Source: Saccharothrix carnea (lineage in GTDB: Bacteria; Actinomycetota; Actinomycetes; Mycobacteriales; Pseudonocardiaceae). From it: 64,000 bases of DNA. Position 1 is the first letter of the stretch, and the number at the start of each line of letters is the position of its first letter. Below are positions 49,999 to 58,334 of the stretch, piece after piece. The translations under genes and the position numbers were made by a program. Under the pieces are notes generated by a model. It worked only from the letters and a program-made list of their open reading frames with translations, did no database searches and was not told where the DNA came from. The stretch is taken from NCBI RefSeq assembly GCF_003014735.1, contig NZ_PYAX01000023.1, forward strand, positions 28,336 through 92,335, read 5' to 3'.

Positions 49999-51255
49999 TC
50001 AGCCGACGGCGTACTCGGTGACGACGGTGTCCTTGTAGGCCTTGGCCACCTCGTCCAGCGCCGTCTTGGCGTCCTTCTTGCCCGCCAGCACGTCGGCGTA
50101 GGCGATCTTCAGCGGGTCGAACAGCTGGCCGCCCTCGGGGATCCACGCGCGCGGGTGGGCGGAGGTGACGACCGGCTCGAACGCGGACACGACCGCGTGC
50201 GCCTTCACGTCGGCGTTCTCGTAGGCCGACTTGCGGGTCGGCAGCACGCCCAGTTCCTTGGCGATGCGGACCTGCGACTCGGTGCTGCTCATGCAGGCGA
50301 TGAACTTGACCGACGAGTCCTTGGCCTTGGTGCCCTGGCGGATCACGTAGTCGTGGCCGCCGACCGGCGCGGAGCCCTTGCCCGCGGTGGCGCCGGGGAC
50401 GGGCGCGATGCCCAGGTTGGCGGCGTCGCTGAACGCGGCGCCCTTGAGGTAGTCGGCGACCGACCACGGGCCGTTGATCACCATGGCGACCTCGCCCGAG
50501 GTGAACGCGGCCTGCATGTTGTTGTAGGAGTTCGCCGGGTCGAGCGCGGTGGACGCGGCCTTGGCGTCCAGCAGGCCCTTGGCGGTCTCCAGCGCCTTCA
50601 CGTTCTCCGCGGAGTTGACCACGATCTTCTTCGCGTCGGCGTCGACCAGGTCGCCGCCCTCGCCGTAGATGAACGGCAGCGCGTAGTAGGCGTCGTTGTT
50701 GATGAAGATCGTCTTCTCGCCGCCGAGCTTGGCCGCGGCGGCCTTCACGTCGTCCCACGTCTTCGGCGGCTCGACACCGGCGTCGGCCAGCAGCTTCTTG
50801 TTGTAGAACAGCGCCAGCGAGTCGGTGACCTGGGGGACGCCGTAGGTCTTGCCGTCGTACTTGGTGGAGCCGAGCGGGGTCTCCAGGAAGTCGGACGTGT
50901 CGTTGACGAGCTCGGTGCCCGCCAGGTCGACGACGTAGCCGAGCTTGGCCAGCTGCGACACCCACGCGACCTCGGCGCGGAAGACGTCCGGGCCCTGACC
51001 GCCCTGGGCGGCGGTCCGGTAGTTGTTGAGCGCCTGGTCGAAGGCGACGGTCTCGGTCTTGACCTTGTAGCCGCCCTTGGTCGCGCACTCCTGCGCGATG
51101 GCGGTGAACACCGGGCTCTCGTTCGGGCCGCTGGTGTCCCAGAAGGTGATCTCGCCGGAGTCGCCGGACGCCGATCCGCCGTCGCCACCACCGCACGCGG
51201 TGAGGACGAGGGCGGAGACGGCCGCCGCTGCGGTCACGAGGGTGGTACGTCGCAT
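49999..51255 (-). CDS. malE: Maltose/maltodextrin-binding lipoprotein MalE
   Basis: 418 residues from ATG 51255 (GGAGGGA about 12 bases upstream). Lipobox LTAC with Cys21, then a Gly/Ser linker and a family-1 solute-binding fold: ITFWDTSGPNESPVFTAIAQEC, DVFRAEVAWVSQLAKLGYVVDLAG, YGVPQVTDSLALFYNKKLL, AMVINGPWSVADYLKG and GGHDYVIRQGTKAKDSSVKFI. First gene of malEFG. A MalR-type palindrome lies in its leader at 51303-51314. Confidence 0.9.
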   Translation of the reverse strand: MRRTTLVTAAAAVSALVLTACGGGDGGSASGDSGEITFWDTSGPNESPVFTAIAQECATKGGYKVKTETVAFDQALNNYRTAAQGGQGPDVFRAEVAWVSQLAKLGYVVDLAGTELVNDTSDFLETPLGSTKYDGKTYGVPQVTDSLALFYNKKLLADAGVEPPKTWDDVKAAAAKLGGEKTIFINNDAYYALPFIYGEGGDLVDADAKKIVVNSAENVKALETAKGLLDAKAASTALDPANSYNNMQAAFTSGEVAMVINGPWSVADYLKGAAFSDAANLGIAPVPGATAGKGSAPVGGHDYVIRQGTKAKDSSVKFIACMSSTESQVRIAKELGVLPTRKSAYENADVKAHAVVSAFEPVVTSAHPRAWIPEGGQLFDPLKIAYADVLAGKKDAKTALDEVAKAYKDTVVTEYAVG

Positions 51256-51302
51256 CGTTGCTGTCGTCCCTCCTGCGGGCCTCCACCGTGATGAAGGCTC
51301 TT

Positions 51303-51314
51303 GCAAGAACTTGC
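51303..51314. promoter_or_regulatory. MalR operator upstream of malE
   Basis: GCAAGAACTTGC, a 5-bp perfect inverted repeat around AA, 48 bp before malE. The malE promoter may be the TTGACC (minus strand, 51360-51355) and TGAAAT (51336-51331) pair, 18 bp apart, placing the operator downstream of the start. Confidence 0.7.
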
Positions 51315-51422
51315 GAAATTGTTGACGCGGATTTCATCCCGCCGACCAGGGCCGGGTCAAGGGTCTGGACGTAACCAAGCCGTAACGGCCCCGCCTGGCC
51401 GGAGGAAACCAAGGTGGGCGTT

Positions 51423-51434
51423 GCAAAAATTTGC
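51423..51434. promoter_or_regulatory. MalR operator upstream of malR
   Basis: GCAAAAATTTGC, a perfect 5-bp inverted repeat around AA, 80 bp before malR; probably autoregulatory. Together with 47197 and 51303 it fits GCAA(G/A)NN(C/T)TTRC. Confidence 0.6.
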
Positions 51435-51452
51435 CGCTGACGGCAGGCTGCA

Positions 51453-51493
51453 CGTCACCAGCGGCGACACGCGTCACCAGCCGCGTCACCAGC
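51453..51493. repeat. Three direct repeats CGTCACCAGC in the malR leader
   Basis: Copies at 51453-51462, 51472-51481 and 51484-51493, between the operator and the ribosome site. Function unknown. Confidence 0.8.
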
Positions 51494-51513
51494 GAGTCAG
51501 CGAGGAGGCAGGG

Positions 51514-52563
51514 GTGTCCGGTCTGTCCGAGATCGCCAGGGCAGCCGGGGTGAGCATCTCCACGGTCAGCCGGGTGCTCAACCGCCGGGCGGGCGTGAAC
51601 GACGAGACGCGTCAGCGCGTGCTCGCGGTGCTTGCGGAAATGCCTTACACGCCGCGGGGGTTGGGCGCGCTGCAGCGGACGGGTGTGATCGGGCTGCTCG
51701 TGCCGGAGCTGTCCAACCCGGTGTTCCCGGCGTTCGCCGAGGCGCTGGAGGTACGTGCCGCGCGGCTGGGGTACTCGTCGCTGCTGTGCAACACGCGGGC
51801 CACCGGCGCGGGTGCGATGGGCGAGGAGGAGTACGTGCGGATGCTCCTCGCGCGCGGCGTCGAGGGCATGGTGTTCGTGTCGCCGGAGATCACCAACGTC
51901 GAGGTGCCGCTGGGCCAGGCGCCACGACCGTCCTACTACGCGAAGCTGCTCGCGGACGGCGTGCACATGGTGTTCGTCAACGGGGCGACGCCGTCGCTGG
52001 ACGTGCCGGACGTGACCGTGGACGAGCAGCACGCCGGGTACGCCGCGACCAGGCACCTGGTGGAGCTGGGGCACCGGCGGATCGGGTTCGTGTCGGGTCC
52101 GGCCCGGTCGCTGCCGTCGCGGTTGAAGCGGGCCGGGTGGGCGGCGGCGCTGGAGGAGGACGGGCTGCCGGCGACGTCGGACTTCGTGGCGCACGCGCCG
52201 TTCGGGCCGGAGGGTGGCGCGGAAGCGGTGTCGACGTTGCTGGACACCGTGCGGCCCACGGCGGTGATCTGCTCGTCCGACCACATGGCGATCGGCGTGC
52301 TGCGGGAGGCGCACCGGCGCGGGCTGGCCGTGCCGCGCGACCTGTCCGTGGTGGGGTTCGACGACATCCCGCTGGCGTCGTACTGCTCGCCGTCGTTGAC
52401 GACCTTGGCGCAGCCGATCGAGGAGATGGCGGCGGCGGCCGTCGACGAGTTGGTGCACCGGCTCGACCCGGATCGGCGACGGCGTCCGGCGGGTAATTAC
52501 ACGCGCGTTTTCCGGCCTCGGCTGGTGGTGCGCGAGTCGTCCGCAGAGCCCTCATTGGTTTAG
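51514..52563 (+). CDS. malR: LacI-family regulator of maltose genes
   Basis: 349 residues from GTG 51514 with GAGGAGG at 51502-51508. DNA-binding domain (1-55): SGLSEIARAAGVSISTVSRVLNRRAGVNDETRQRVLAVLAEMPYTP. Periplasmic-binding-like effector domain (60-340): IGLLVPELSNPVFPAFAEALE, GVEGMVFVSPE, VNGATPSLDVPDVTVDEQHAGYAATRHLVELGHRRIGFVSG, and PRDLSVVGFDDIPLASYCSPSLTTLAQPIEEMA. Divergent from malE, in the manner of Streptomyces malR-malE. Expected to release DNA on binding a maltodextrin. Confidence 0.92.
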   Translation: MSGLSEIARAAGVSISTVSRVLNRRAGVNDETRQRVLAVLAEMPYTPRGLGALQRTGVIGLLVPELSNPVFPAFAEALEVRAARLGYSSLLCNTRATGAGAMGEEEYVRMLLARGVEGMVFVSPEITNVEVPLGQAPRPSYYAKLLADGVHMVFVNGATPSLDVPDVTVDEQHAGYAATRHLVELGHRRIGFVSGPARSLPSRLKRAGWAAALEEDGLPATSDFVAHAPFGPEGGAEAVSTLLDTVRPTAVICSSDHMAIGVLREAHRRGLAVPRDLSVVGFDDIPLASYCSPSLTTLAQPIEEMAAAAVDELVHRLDPDRRRRPAGNYTRVFRPRLVVRESSAEPSLV

Positions 52564-52653
52564 ACCACTGTACCGTGAGGTAACCCCTTCCCAACTGCAC
52601 TGATGGCAATTTTGAGGGACGCCGGTCACCCCCACTTCTGTAATTGGTTCTGA

Positions 52654-52664
52654 ACCGTTACGGT
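52654..52664. promoter_or_regulatory. Operator-like ACCGT-T-ACGGT before the second LacI gene
   Basis: Perfect 5-bp arms with one central base, ending 6 bases before the ATG. A related imperfect TACCGTgAGGTA lies at about 52571-52582. Probably autoregulation of the adjacent LacI-family gene. Confidence 0.5.
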
Positions 52665-52670
52665 CACTTC

Positions 52671-53774
52671 ATGGCGCGGTCGATGCATGTGCGACGCCCC
52701 GCGACGCTCGCCTCACTGGCGGCGGAGCTGGGTGTTTCCCGGACAACGGTGTCCAACGCGTACAACCGTCCCGACCAGCTCTCGCCAGAGCTGCGACGCC
52801 GGGTGTTGGAGACAGCTAGACGACTCGGGTACCCGGGGCCCGACCCGGTGGCCCGTTCACTGCGGACCAGGAAGGCCGGTGCGGTGGGCCTGCTGCTCAC
52901 CGAGAACCTGTCCTACGCGTTCCGCGACCCGGCGGCGATCGGGTTCCTGGAGGGGTTGGCGCTCGCGTGCGAGGACGCCGGGACCGGGCTGCTGCTCGTG
53001 CCGGCGAACCCCGAGCGCGAGGACGTGGCGGCCGTGCACCGGGCCGGTGTGGACGGTTTCGTGGTGTATTCGGTGCCCGACGACGACCCGCACCTGGCGG
53101 CGGTGCTGGAGCGGCCCGTGCCGACCGTCGTGTGCGACCAGCCCGACCTCGGCAACGTCGACCGCGTCGGCATCGACGACCAGGCGGCCATGCACGCGCT
53201 GGCGCAGCACCTGATCTCGTTGGGGCACCGGCGGGTCGGCGTGGTGTGCATGCGGCTGGCCCGTGACCGCAACGACGATTTCGTGACGCCGGACCGGCAG
53301 CAGGCGGCGCACTTCCACGTGCAGCGGGCCCGGTTGGCGGGGCTGGCGCAGGCGTTCGCGACGGTCGGCGTGGACTGGGCGACCGTGCCGGTGGCGGAGC
53401 GGTTCGACCACACCATGGCGTCGGGCGCGTCGGCGGCGGCGCAGGTGCTGGAGCGCGACCCGCAGATCACCGCGTTGATCTGCACGTCGGACATACTGGC
53501 CCTCGGCGCGATGGCCGAACTGCAGCGCCGCGGCCTGCGCGTCCCGGTGGACATCACGGTCACCGGCTTCGACGGCATCCGTGAGGCGGAGCAGGCGGGC
53601 CTGACGACGGTCCGCCAGCCGGTCCTGGAGAAGGGCCGCGCGGCGGGCAAGCTGCTCCTCGACTCGGCCGAGCGCACCCGCCCCCGTGCCGTCACCCTGT
53701 CCACCGAACTGGTCCAGGGCATCACCGCCGCCCCACCGCGCGGCACGGCGGAGGAACGCTGGTTCGGCCCGTGA
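52671..53774 (+). CDS. LacI-family transcriptional regulator
   Basis: 367 residues from ATG 52671 (ATG 52683 also possible; no ribosome site). Helix-turn-helix at about 10-60: ATLASLAAELGVSRTTVSNAYNRPDQLSPELRRRVLETARRLGYPGPDPVARSLRTRK. The effector domain has GLLLTENLSYAFRDPAAIGFLEGLALA, LISLGHRRVGVV and VDITVTGFDGIREAEQAGLTTVRQPVLEKGR. This subtype usually controls ribose- or purine-like uptake, but no transporter is adjacent, so its targets are elsewhere. Confidence 0.88.
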   Translation: MARSMHVRRPATLASLAAELGVSRTTVSNAYNRPDQLSPELRRRVLETARRLGYPGPDPVARSLRTRKAGAVGLLLTENLSYAFRDPAAIGFLEGLALACEDAGTGLLLVPANPEREDVAAVHRAGVDGFVVYSVPDDDPHLAAVLERPVPTVVCDQPDLGNVDRVGIDDQAAMHALAQHLISLGHRRVGVVCMRLARDRNDDFVTPDRQQAAHFHVQRARLAGLAQAFATVGVDWATVPVAERFDHTMASGASAAAQVLERDPQITALICTSDILALGAMAELQRRGLRVPVDITVTGFDGIREAEQAGLTTVRQPVLEKGRAAGKLLLDSAERTRPRAVTLSTELVQGITAAPPRGTAEERWFGP

Positions 53775-53823
53775 CCCCCGGCCCGGCCTGACTGCCACCG
53801 GCCGGCCACCACCCCACCGCTCC

Positions 53824-53851
53824 GCAGGGGTCCTCGCGAGGGGACCCCTGC
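53824..53851 (+). terminator. Terminator after the second LacI gene
   Basis: GCAGGGGTCC / GGACCCCTGC, 10-bp perfect stem, with inner CC/GG pairs in the 8-nt loop. Confidence 0.75.
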
Positions 53852-53900
53852 CGTCGTTCCACCAGGTGGACCGCCCGCGCCGGAGGGCGACAATCGACAG

Positions 53901-54914
53901 GTGCCGCCACCACCGAGACCGTTGCGCAAGTTGGGTTTCCTCACCATCGGCCTGTTCGACGAGGCCGACCCGGGGCGTGGGCACCGCTCGACGCTGCAGG
54001 TGATCGAGCTCGGTGAACGGCTCGGGTTCGACAGCGCCTGGGTGCGGCACCGGCACCTGCAGTTCGGCATCTCCTCGCCCGTCGCCGTGCTCGCCGCGGC
54101 CACGCAGCGGACCAGCCGCATCGAGCTCGGCACCGCCGTCATCCCGCTGGGCTGGGAGAACCCGCTGCGCCTGGCCGAGGACCTGGCCACGGTGGACGTG
54201 CTGTCCGGCGGCCGGCTCAACCCGGGCGTGAGCGCCGGGCCGCCGATGCACTTCCAGCGGGTCCGGGAGGCCCTCTACCCGGACACGGCGAACGCCGAGG
54301 ACTTCGGCTACCGGCGCGTCGAACGGCTCCTGGCCCACGTGCGCGGCGAACCCGTCACCCACTTCCGCGGCACGGAGGGCATCGAAGTCTTCTCCGACCG
54401 CGTCCAGCCGCACGCACCCGGCCTCGCCGACCGCCTCTGGTACGGCGGCGGCAGCTTCGCCTCCGCCCGCTGGGCCGGCGAGCACGGACTGAACCTGCTC
54501 GTCAGCAGCGTCGTCAAAGCGGAGGGCCGCACCGGGTTCGCCGACATTCAGCGCGACCACATCCGCGCGTTCCGCGCCGCCCACCCCGACGGCGAGCGCG
54601 CCCGCGTCTCGCAGGGCCTCGTCGTCATCCCGACCGACTCGGCCACCGCCGAGCAGCGCGCGAAGTACCAGGACTACGCGGCCGAGCGCCTGCCCCGCAC
54701 GGCCACGCCCCAGGGCCCGGCCGGGTTGCTGTTCTCCCCCGACTTCGTGGGCACGTCCGCGCAGATCGCCGAACGCCTCCACGACCACGCCGCGTTCCGG
54801 GAGGTCGACGAGGTGGCGTTCGCCCTGCCGTTCAGCTTCGAGCACGCCGACTACGTGCAGATCCTCACCGACATCGCCACCGTCCTCGGTCCCGCGCTCG
54901 GCTGGCAGCCGTAG
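53901..54914 (+). CDS. LLM-class (luciferase-like) flavin-dependent oxidoreductase
   Basis: 337 residues from GTG 53901. TIM-barrel bacterial-luciferase fold: LGFLTIGLFDEADPGRGHRSTLQVIELGERLGFDSAWVRHRH, SRIELGTAVIPLGWENPLRLAEDLATVDVLSGGRLNPGVSAG, and ADRLWYGGGSFASARWAGEHGLNLLVSS. Uses FMNH2 or F420. Substrate unknown. Convergent with the next gene; the two stops are only 4 bp apart. Confidence 0.87.
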   Translation: MPPPPRPLRKLGFLTIGLFDEADPGRGHRSTLQVIELGERLGFDSAWVRHRHLQFGISSPVAVLAAATQRTSRIELGTAVIPLGWENPLRLAEDLATVDVLSGGRLNPGVSAGPPMHFQRVREALYPDTANAEDFGYRRVERLLAHVRGEPVTHFRGTEGIEVFSDRVQPHAPGLADRLWYGGGSFASARWAGEHGLNLLVSSVVKAEGRTGFADIQRDHIRAFRAAHPDGERARVSQGLVVIPTDSATAEQRAKYQDYAAERLPRTATPQGPAGLLFSPDFVGTSAQIAERLHDHAAFREVDEVAFALPFSFEHADYVQILTDIATVLGPALGWQP

Positions 54915-54918
54915 GGGC

Positions 54919-55581
54919 TCACGTGACGCGGAAGACCACCGGAGTGCTCGCCTTGCCCGCCACCAGCGCGGTCAGCAAGTAGTCGCCCGCGCCCAGCCTC
55001 GACTGCTCGCGGCAGCCCGGTCCGGACGTGCTGCCCGGCCACTGCAGGCCGTAGGTGAACCGCTCGCCCGGCTGCATCACGCGCACCTCCGACCCCTCGG
55101 TGGCGAAGCAGTCGTTGCTGGACCACAGCCGGGTCGCGCCGTCCGCGCTCGTCACGACCAGCTCGCGCACGTGCCGCCCGATCTCCTTCGCGCACGGCAG
55201 CGGGCCGGTGTTGGAGATGACGATGGTGAAGCGGACGGGTTGGCCGGCGGGGGTCTCCGGCTTGTCCACCTCCGCCGCCACGGCCACCTGCGCGTCCTCG
55301 CACGGCGGTGGCGGGCCCGGCGGGAGGGTCGGGGAAGGCGCCACCGAGGTGGCCGGGGAAGGAGGTGGGCTGGTCGAGGACGACGAGACGACCGCGGGCG
55401 TCGCGGCCGGCTCGGGTGGGCTGGACGACGGCTGCGCGACCACCGGCGCCGGGTCGCCCCGGCCGACCAGCACGCCGACCAGCCACACCACCAGCACGAG
55501 CGCGACCACCGACCCGGCGAGGGCCAGCGCGCGGCGCCGCCAGTACACCGCCCGGGGGAGCGGGTCTGTGTGCTCGGTCAC
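54919..55581 (-). CDS. Rv3587c-like membrane-anchored protein
   Basis: 220 residues from GTG 55581; TTG 55599 is possible but has no ribosome site, so a leaderless message may be used. One N-terminal span (about 20-43, LALAGSVVALVLVVWLVGVLVG), a Pro/Ser-rich linker to about 95, then a beta-sandwich domain (VAVAAEVDKPETPAGQPVRFTIVISNTGPLPCAKEIG...LQWPGST) with paired cysteines. Architecture and position next to carbonic anhydrase and mutY match mycobacterial Rv3587c, function unknown. Extracytoplasmic. Confidence 0.75.
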   Translation of the reverse strand: MTEHTDPLPRAVYWRRRALALAGSVVALVLVVWLVGVLVGRGDPAPVVAQPSSSPPEPAATPAVVSSSSTSPPPSPATSVAPSPTLPPGPPPPCEDAQVAVAAEVDKPETPAGQPVRFTIVISNTGPLPCAKEIGRHVRELVVTSADGATRLWSSNDCFATEGSEVRVMQPGERFTYGLQWPGSTSGPGCREQSRLGAGDYLLTALVAGKASTPVVFRVT

Positions 55582-55723
55582 GCCGACGAAGGTATCCAAG
55601 CCGAGTGGAATTACCGGGTAGGCATCGGTCGCCCGATGCGGTGAACGTGAGGTTCGCCCGATTCACTTGCCCGCCATGCGGGAGGCAGGTTCCAATCCCG
55701 GGGAACAACGGGAGGTGTCTTCG

Positions 55724-56215
55724 ATGACCGCGATCGACGAGCTGCTCCACCGCAACGCCGAACTGGGCAACATCGTTCCCGGCGACCGTTCCTCGCCGAA
55801 GCCCTCGATGCAAGTGGCCATCCTGACCTGCATGGACTCCCGCATCCGGGTGTTCGAGATCTTCGGCCTCAAGCAGGGTGAAGCGCACGTGCTGCGCAAC
55901 GCGGGCGGCGTCGTGACCGACGACATGATCCGTTCCCTGGCGCTGAGCCAGCGCAAGCTCGGCACCCGCGAGGTGCTGCTGGTGCACCACACCAACTGCG
56001 GCCTGCAACTGGTCACCGAGGACGACTTCAAGGACGAGCTGGAGCGCGACTCCGGCCTGCGCCCCACCTGGTCGGTGGAGGCGTTCCGCGAGGTGAAGGA
56101 CAGCGTGCGCGGCTCGATGAACCGGGTCCGGCAGAGTCCCTTCCTGCTGCACCGCGACAGCGTGCGCGGCTTCGTCTACGACGTGCACACGGGCGAGCTG
56201 ACCGAAGTCGTGTGA
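55724..56215 (+). CDS. Beta-class carbonic anhydrase
   Basis: 163 residues from ATG 55724, with GGGAGG at 55710-55715. Zinc ligands Cys36, His89 and Cys92 (CMDSR, HHTNCG), with the Asp38-Arg40 dyad. LRNAGGVVTDDMIRSLALSQRKLGTREVLLVHH and RGFVYDVHTGELTEV are nearly those of the short mycobacterial enzyme Rv1284, although the position beside mutY is that of the longer Rv3588c. Interconverts CO2 and bicarbonate in the cytoplasm. Confidence 0.92.
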   Translation: MTAIDELLHRNAELGNIVPGDRSSPKPSMQVAILTCMDSRIRVFEIFGLKQGEAHVLRNAGGVVTDDMIRSLALSQRKLGTREVLLVHHTNCGLQLVTEDDFKDELERDSGLRPTWSVEAFREVKDSVRGSMNRVRQSPFLLHRDSVRGFVYDVHTGELTEVV

Positions 56216-56253
56216 TCGGTCGGCGGACCGGTCGTGGAAGACTGTGCGGCGCT

Positions 56254-57123
56254 ATGAGCCTGGACGCCGACCTCCTCCTCGACTGGTTCGCCGACACCGC
56301 CCGCGACCTGCCCTGGCGACGGCCGGAGTGCACGGCCTGGGGCGTGCTGGTCAGCGAGATCATGCTGCAGCAGACCCCCGTGGCGCGGGTCGAGCCGATC
56401 TGGCGCGAGTGGCTGGCCCGCTGGCCGACCCCATCGGCGATGGCGAAGGCGACCCAGGGCGAGGTGCTGCGCGCCTGGGGCAAGCTCGGCTACCCGCGCC
56501 GCGCGCTGCGGCTGCACGCCGCCGCGCAGGCCATCGCCGAGCACCACGACGACGTCGTCCCGAGCGACGTGGACACGCTGCTGGCCCTGCCGGGCATCGG
56601 CGCGTACACGGCACGGGCGGTCGCCGCGTTCGCGTACGGGCAGCGGTGCCCGGTGGTCGACACGAACGTCCGCCGGGTCGTCGCACGGGCCGTGCACGGC
56701 GCGGGCGACGCGGGCCCGCCGTCCACCACGAAGGACCTGAACGACGTCGAAGCCCTGCTGCCGGACGAGCGGGCCGCCGTCTACTCGGCCGCGCTGATGG
56801 AGCTGGGCGCGCTCGTCTGCACGGCCCGCGCCCCGAAGTGCGCCGACTGCCCGGTGTTCGACGCGTGCGCGTGGCAGCTCAACGGCCGCCCCGCCTACGA
56901 CGGCCCGGCCAAGGCGGTGCAGAAGTTCGCGGGCACCGACCGGCAGGTGCGCGGCCTGCTGCTGGACGTGCTGCGCGGCACCAGCGAGCCCGTGGCGAAG
57001 GCGCGGTTGGACGTGGTGTGGTCGGACGCGGGCCAGCGGGACCGGTGCCTGCACTCGCTGCTCGACGACGGCCTGGTCGAGCAGACGGCCGCGGGCCTGT
57101 TCGCGCTGCCCGGGGAGCACTGA
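56254..57123 (+). CDS. mutY: A/G-specific adenine DNA glycosylase
   Basis: 289 residues from ATG 56254. Removes A mispaired with 8-oxoG or G. Catalytic Glu in SEIMLQQTPV, helix-hairpin-helix LPGIGAYTARAVAAFAYG, and the Asp of VVDTNVRRVVAR. The [4Fe-4S] cluster is Cys-X6-Cys-X2-Cys-X5-Cys in CTARAPKCADCPVFDAC. C-terminal part is short, as in other actinobacterial MutY. Followed after one base by an RNA-ligase-like gene, probably cotranscribed. Confidence 0.94.
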   Translation: MSLDADLLLDWFADTARDLPWRRPECTAWGVLVSEIMLQQTPVARVEPIWREWLARWPTPSAMAKATQGEVLRAWGKLGYPRRALRLHAAAQAIAEHHDDVVPSDVDTLLALPGIGAYTARAVAAFAYGQRCPVVDTNVRRVVARAVHGAGDAGPPSTTKDLNDVEALLPDERAAVYSAALMELGALVCTARAPKCADCPVFDACAWQLNGRPAYDGPAKAVQKFAGTDRQVRGLLLDVLRGTSEPVAKARLDVVWSDAGQRDRCLHSLLDDGLVEQTAAGLFALPGEH

Positions 57124-57124
57124 C

Positions 57125-57622
57125 GTGCACGCCCTGGTGGTCTTCTTCGACGCCGAGGCGGAGAACGCCGTGCGGGCGCTGCGGCGGCGCATCGGCGCGC
57201 GGTTCGAGCTGCCGCCGCACCTGACCTACGCGGCGGCGGGCACGATCGGGCCGAAGGTGCGCGCCGAGCTGCGCGAGGACCTGTCCCGGTTGTGGCTGCC
57301 CGACGTCTGGCTGCACACCCTCAGCGCCACCGGGAACACGCTGCAGCTGGGCGCAGTCGTGGACGCCGAGCTGCTGGCCGTGCACTCGGCGGTGCACGAC
57401 GTGCTCGCGGGCCGCGTGAAGCACCCCAACGCCCACTACCTGCCGGGCAGCTGGGTGCCGCACTGCACGCTGCTCGACGGCGAGGACGCCGAGGTCAAGA
57501 CCGCGTTCGCCGAGCTGCACCCGATCACGCCGATCCGCGCCAAGACCCGCGAGATGGCGATCGTGGACACTCAGACCGGGTCGATCGACCCGCTCAGGAA
57601 CGCCTCCACCGCGCCCCGGTAG
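57125..57622 (+). CDS. 2'-5' RNA ligase / cyclic phosphodiesterase-like protein
   Basis: 165 residues from GTG 57125. 2H phosphoesterase superfamily, with both signature motifs: His32-Leu-Thr34 (PPHLTY) and His113-Cys-Thr115 (PHCTL). Such enzymes open or form 2'-5' linkages or 2',3'-cyclic phosphates in RNA. Coupled to mutY. The last 52 bp overlap the 3' end of the converging alpha/beta hydrolase gene. Confidence 0.82.
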   Translation: MHALVVFFDAEAENAVRALRRRIGARFELPPHLTYAAAGTIGPKVRAELREDLSRLWLPDVWLHTLSATGNTLQLGAVVDAELLAVHSAVHDVLAGRVKHPNAHYLPGSWVPHCTLLDGEDAEVKTAFAELHPITPIRAKTREMAIVDTQTGSIDPLRNASTAPR

Positions 57623-58317
57623 ACCTCCGGCGCCTGGTCGTGCACGACGTGCCCGGACTCGGGCACCACCAGGTGCGTCGCACCGGTCCGCCGCGCCACC
57701 TCGGCCATCTGCCCGGCGCGCAGCCCGCCCAGCCCGGCCTCGACCACCAGCATCGGGCACCGGATCGCGTCCACATAACCCCAGTAGTCCCGCTCGCCCC
57801 ACTCGGAGGCGATCTCGTAGAGGTCCGGCAGGTGCGCGATGAGGTGCCAGCCGTCCTCGCGCTCCTCGAACATCTCCTCCACCCGCGGCACGTCCACGAC
57901 CGTCCGCACGTGCGCCAGGGACTCGAACGCGGGCGGCCACGCGTCGAAGTACCACTTCCACTCGTCGACCGTGCGACCGCGGTTGTCCGGCACCACGTCC
58001 TCCGCGACGACCGCGCGCACCAGGTCGGGCCTGGTCGCGGCGAGCGCCCACGCGTGCAGCCCGCCCATCGAGTGCCCGATCACCACGGCGGGCGCGAGGT
58101 CGTACCGCTCGATCACGTCGGCCGCGTCGGCGACGAAGTCCTCGGTCCGGAACGGCCCCCGCACCGGGTTGCGGCCGTGGCCGCGCGCGTCCGGCGCCAC
58201 CACCCGCCCGTACGGCTTGAGCCACTGCGCCACCGTCCACCACGTGCTCGCCCGGCTCATCAGGCCGTGGAGCAGCAGGATGCCCTGCCCCGATCCCCCG
58301 AACTCCGCAACGGTCAT
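57571..58317 (-). CDS. Alpha/beta hydrolase (Rv3591c-like)
   Basis: 248 residues. Oxyanion segment LLLHGLMSRASTWWTVA, nucleophile elbow GHSMGG (Ser about 84), catalytic Asp in VVEAGLGGL region, and catalytic His in ESGHVVHD. Cytoplasmic. The position between mutY and the haem-oxygenase-like gene matches mycobacterial Rv3591c. Its start is 17 bp from the divergent M1 peptidase start, leaving no room for a normal promoter between them. Confidence 0.87.
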   Translation of the reverse strand: MTVAEFGGSGQGILLLHGLMSRASTWWTVAQWLKPYGRVVAPDARGHGRNPVRGPFRTEDFVADAADVIERYDLAPAVVIGHSMGGLHAWALAATRPDLVRAVVAEDVVPDNRGRTVDEWKWYFDAWPPAFESLAHVRTVVDVPRVEEMFEEREDGWHLIAHLPDLYEIASEWGERDYWGYVDAIRCPMLVVEAGLGGLRAGQMAEVARRTGATHLVVPESGHVVHDQAPEVYRGAVEAFLSGSIDPV

Positions 58318-58334
58318 GCGTGCATCATGTCGGC

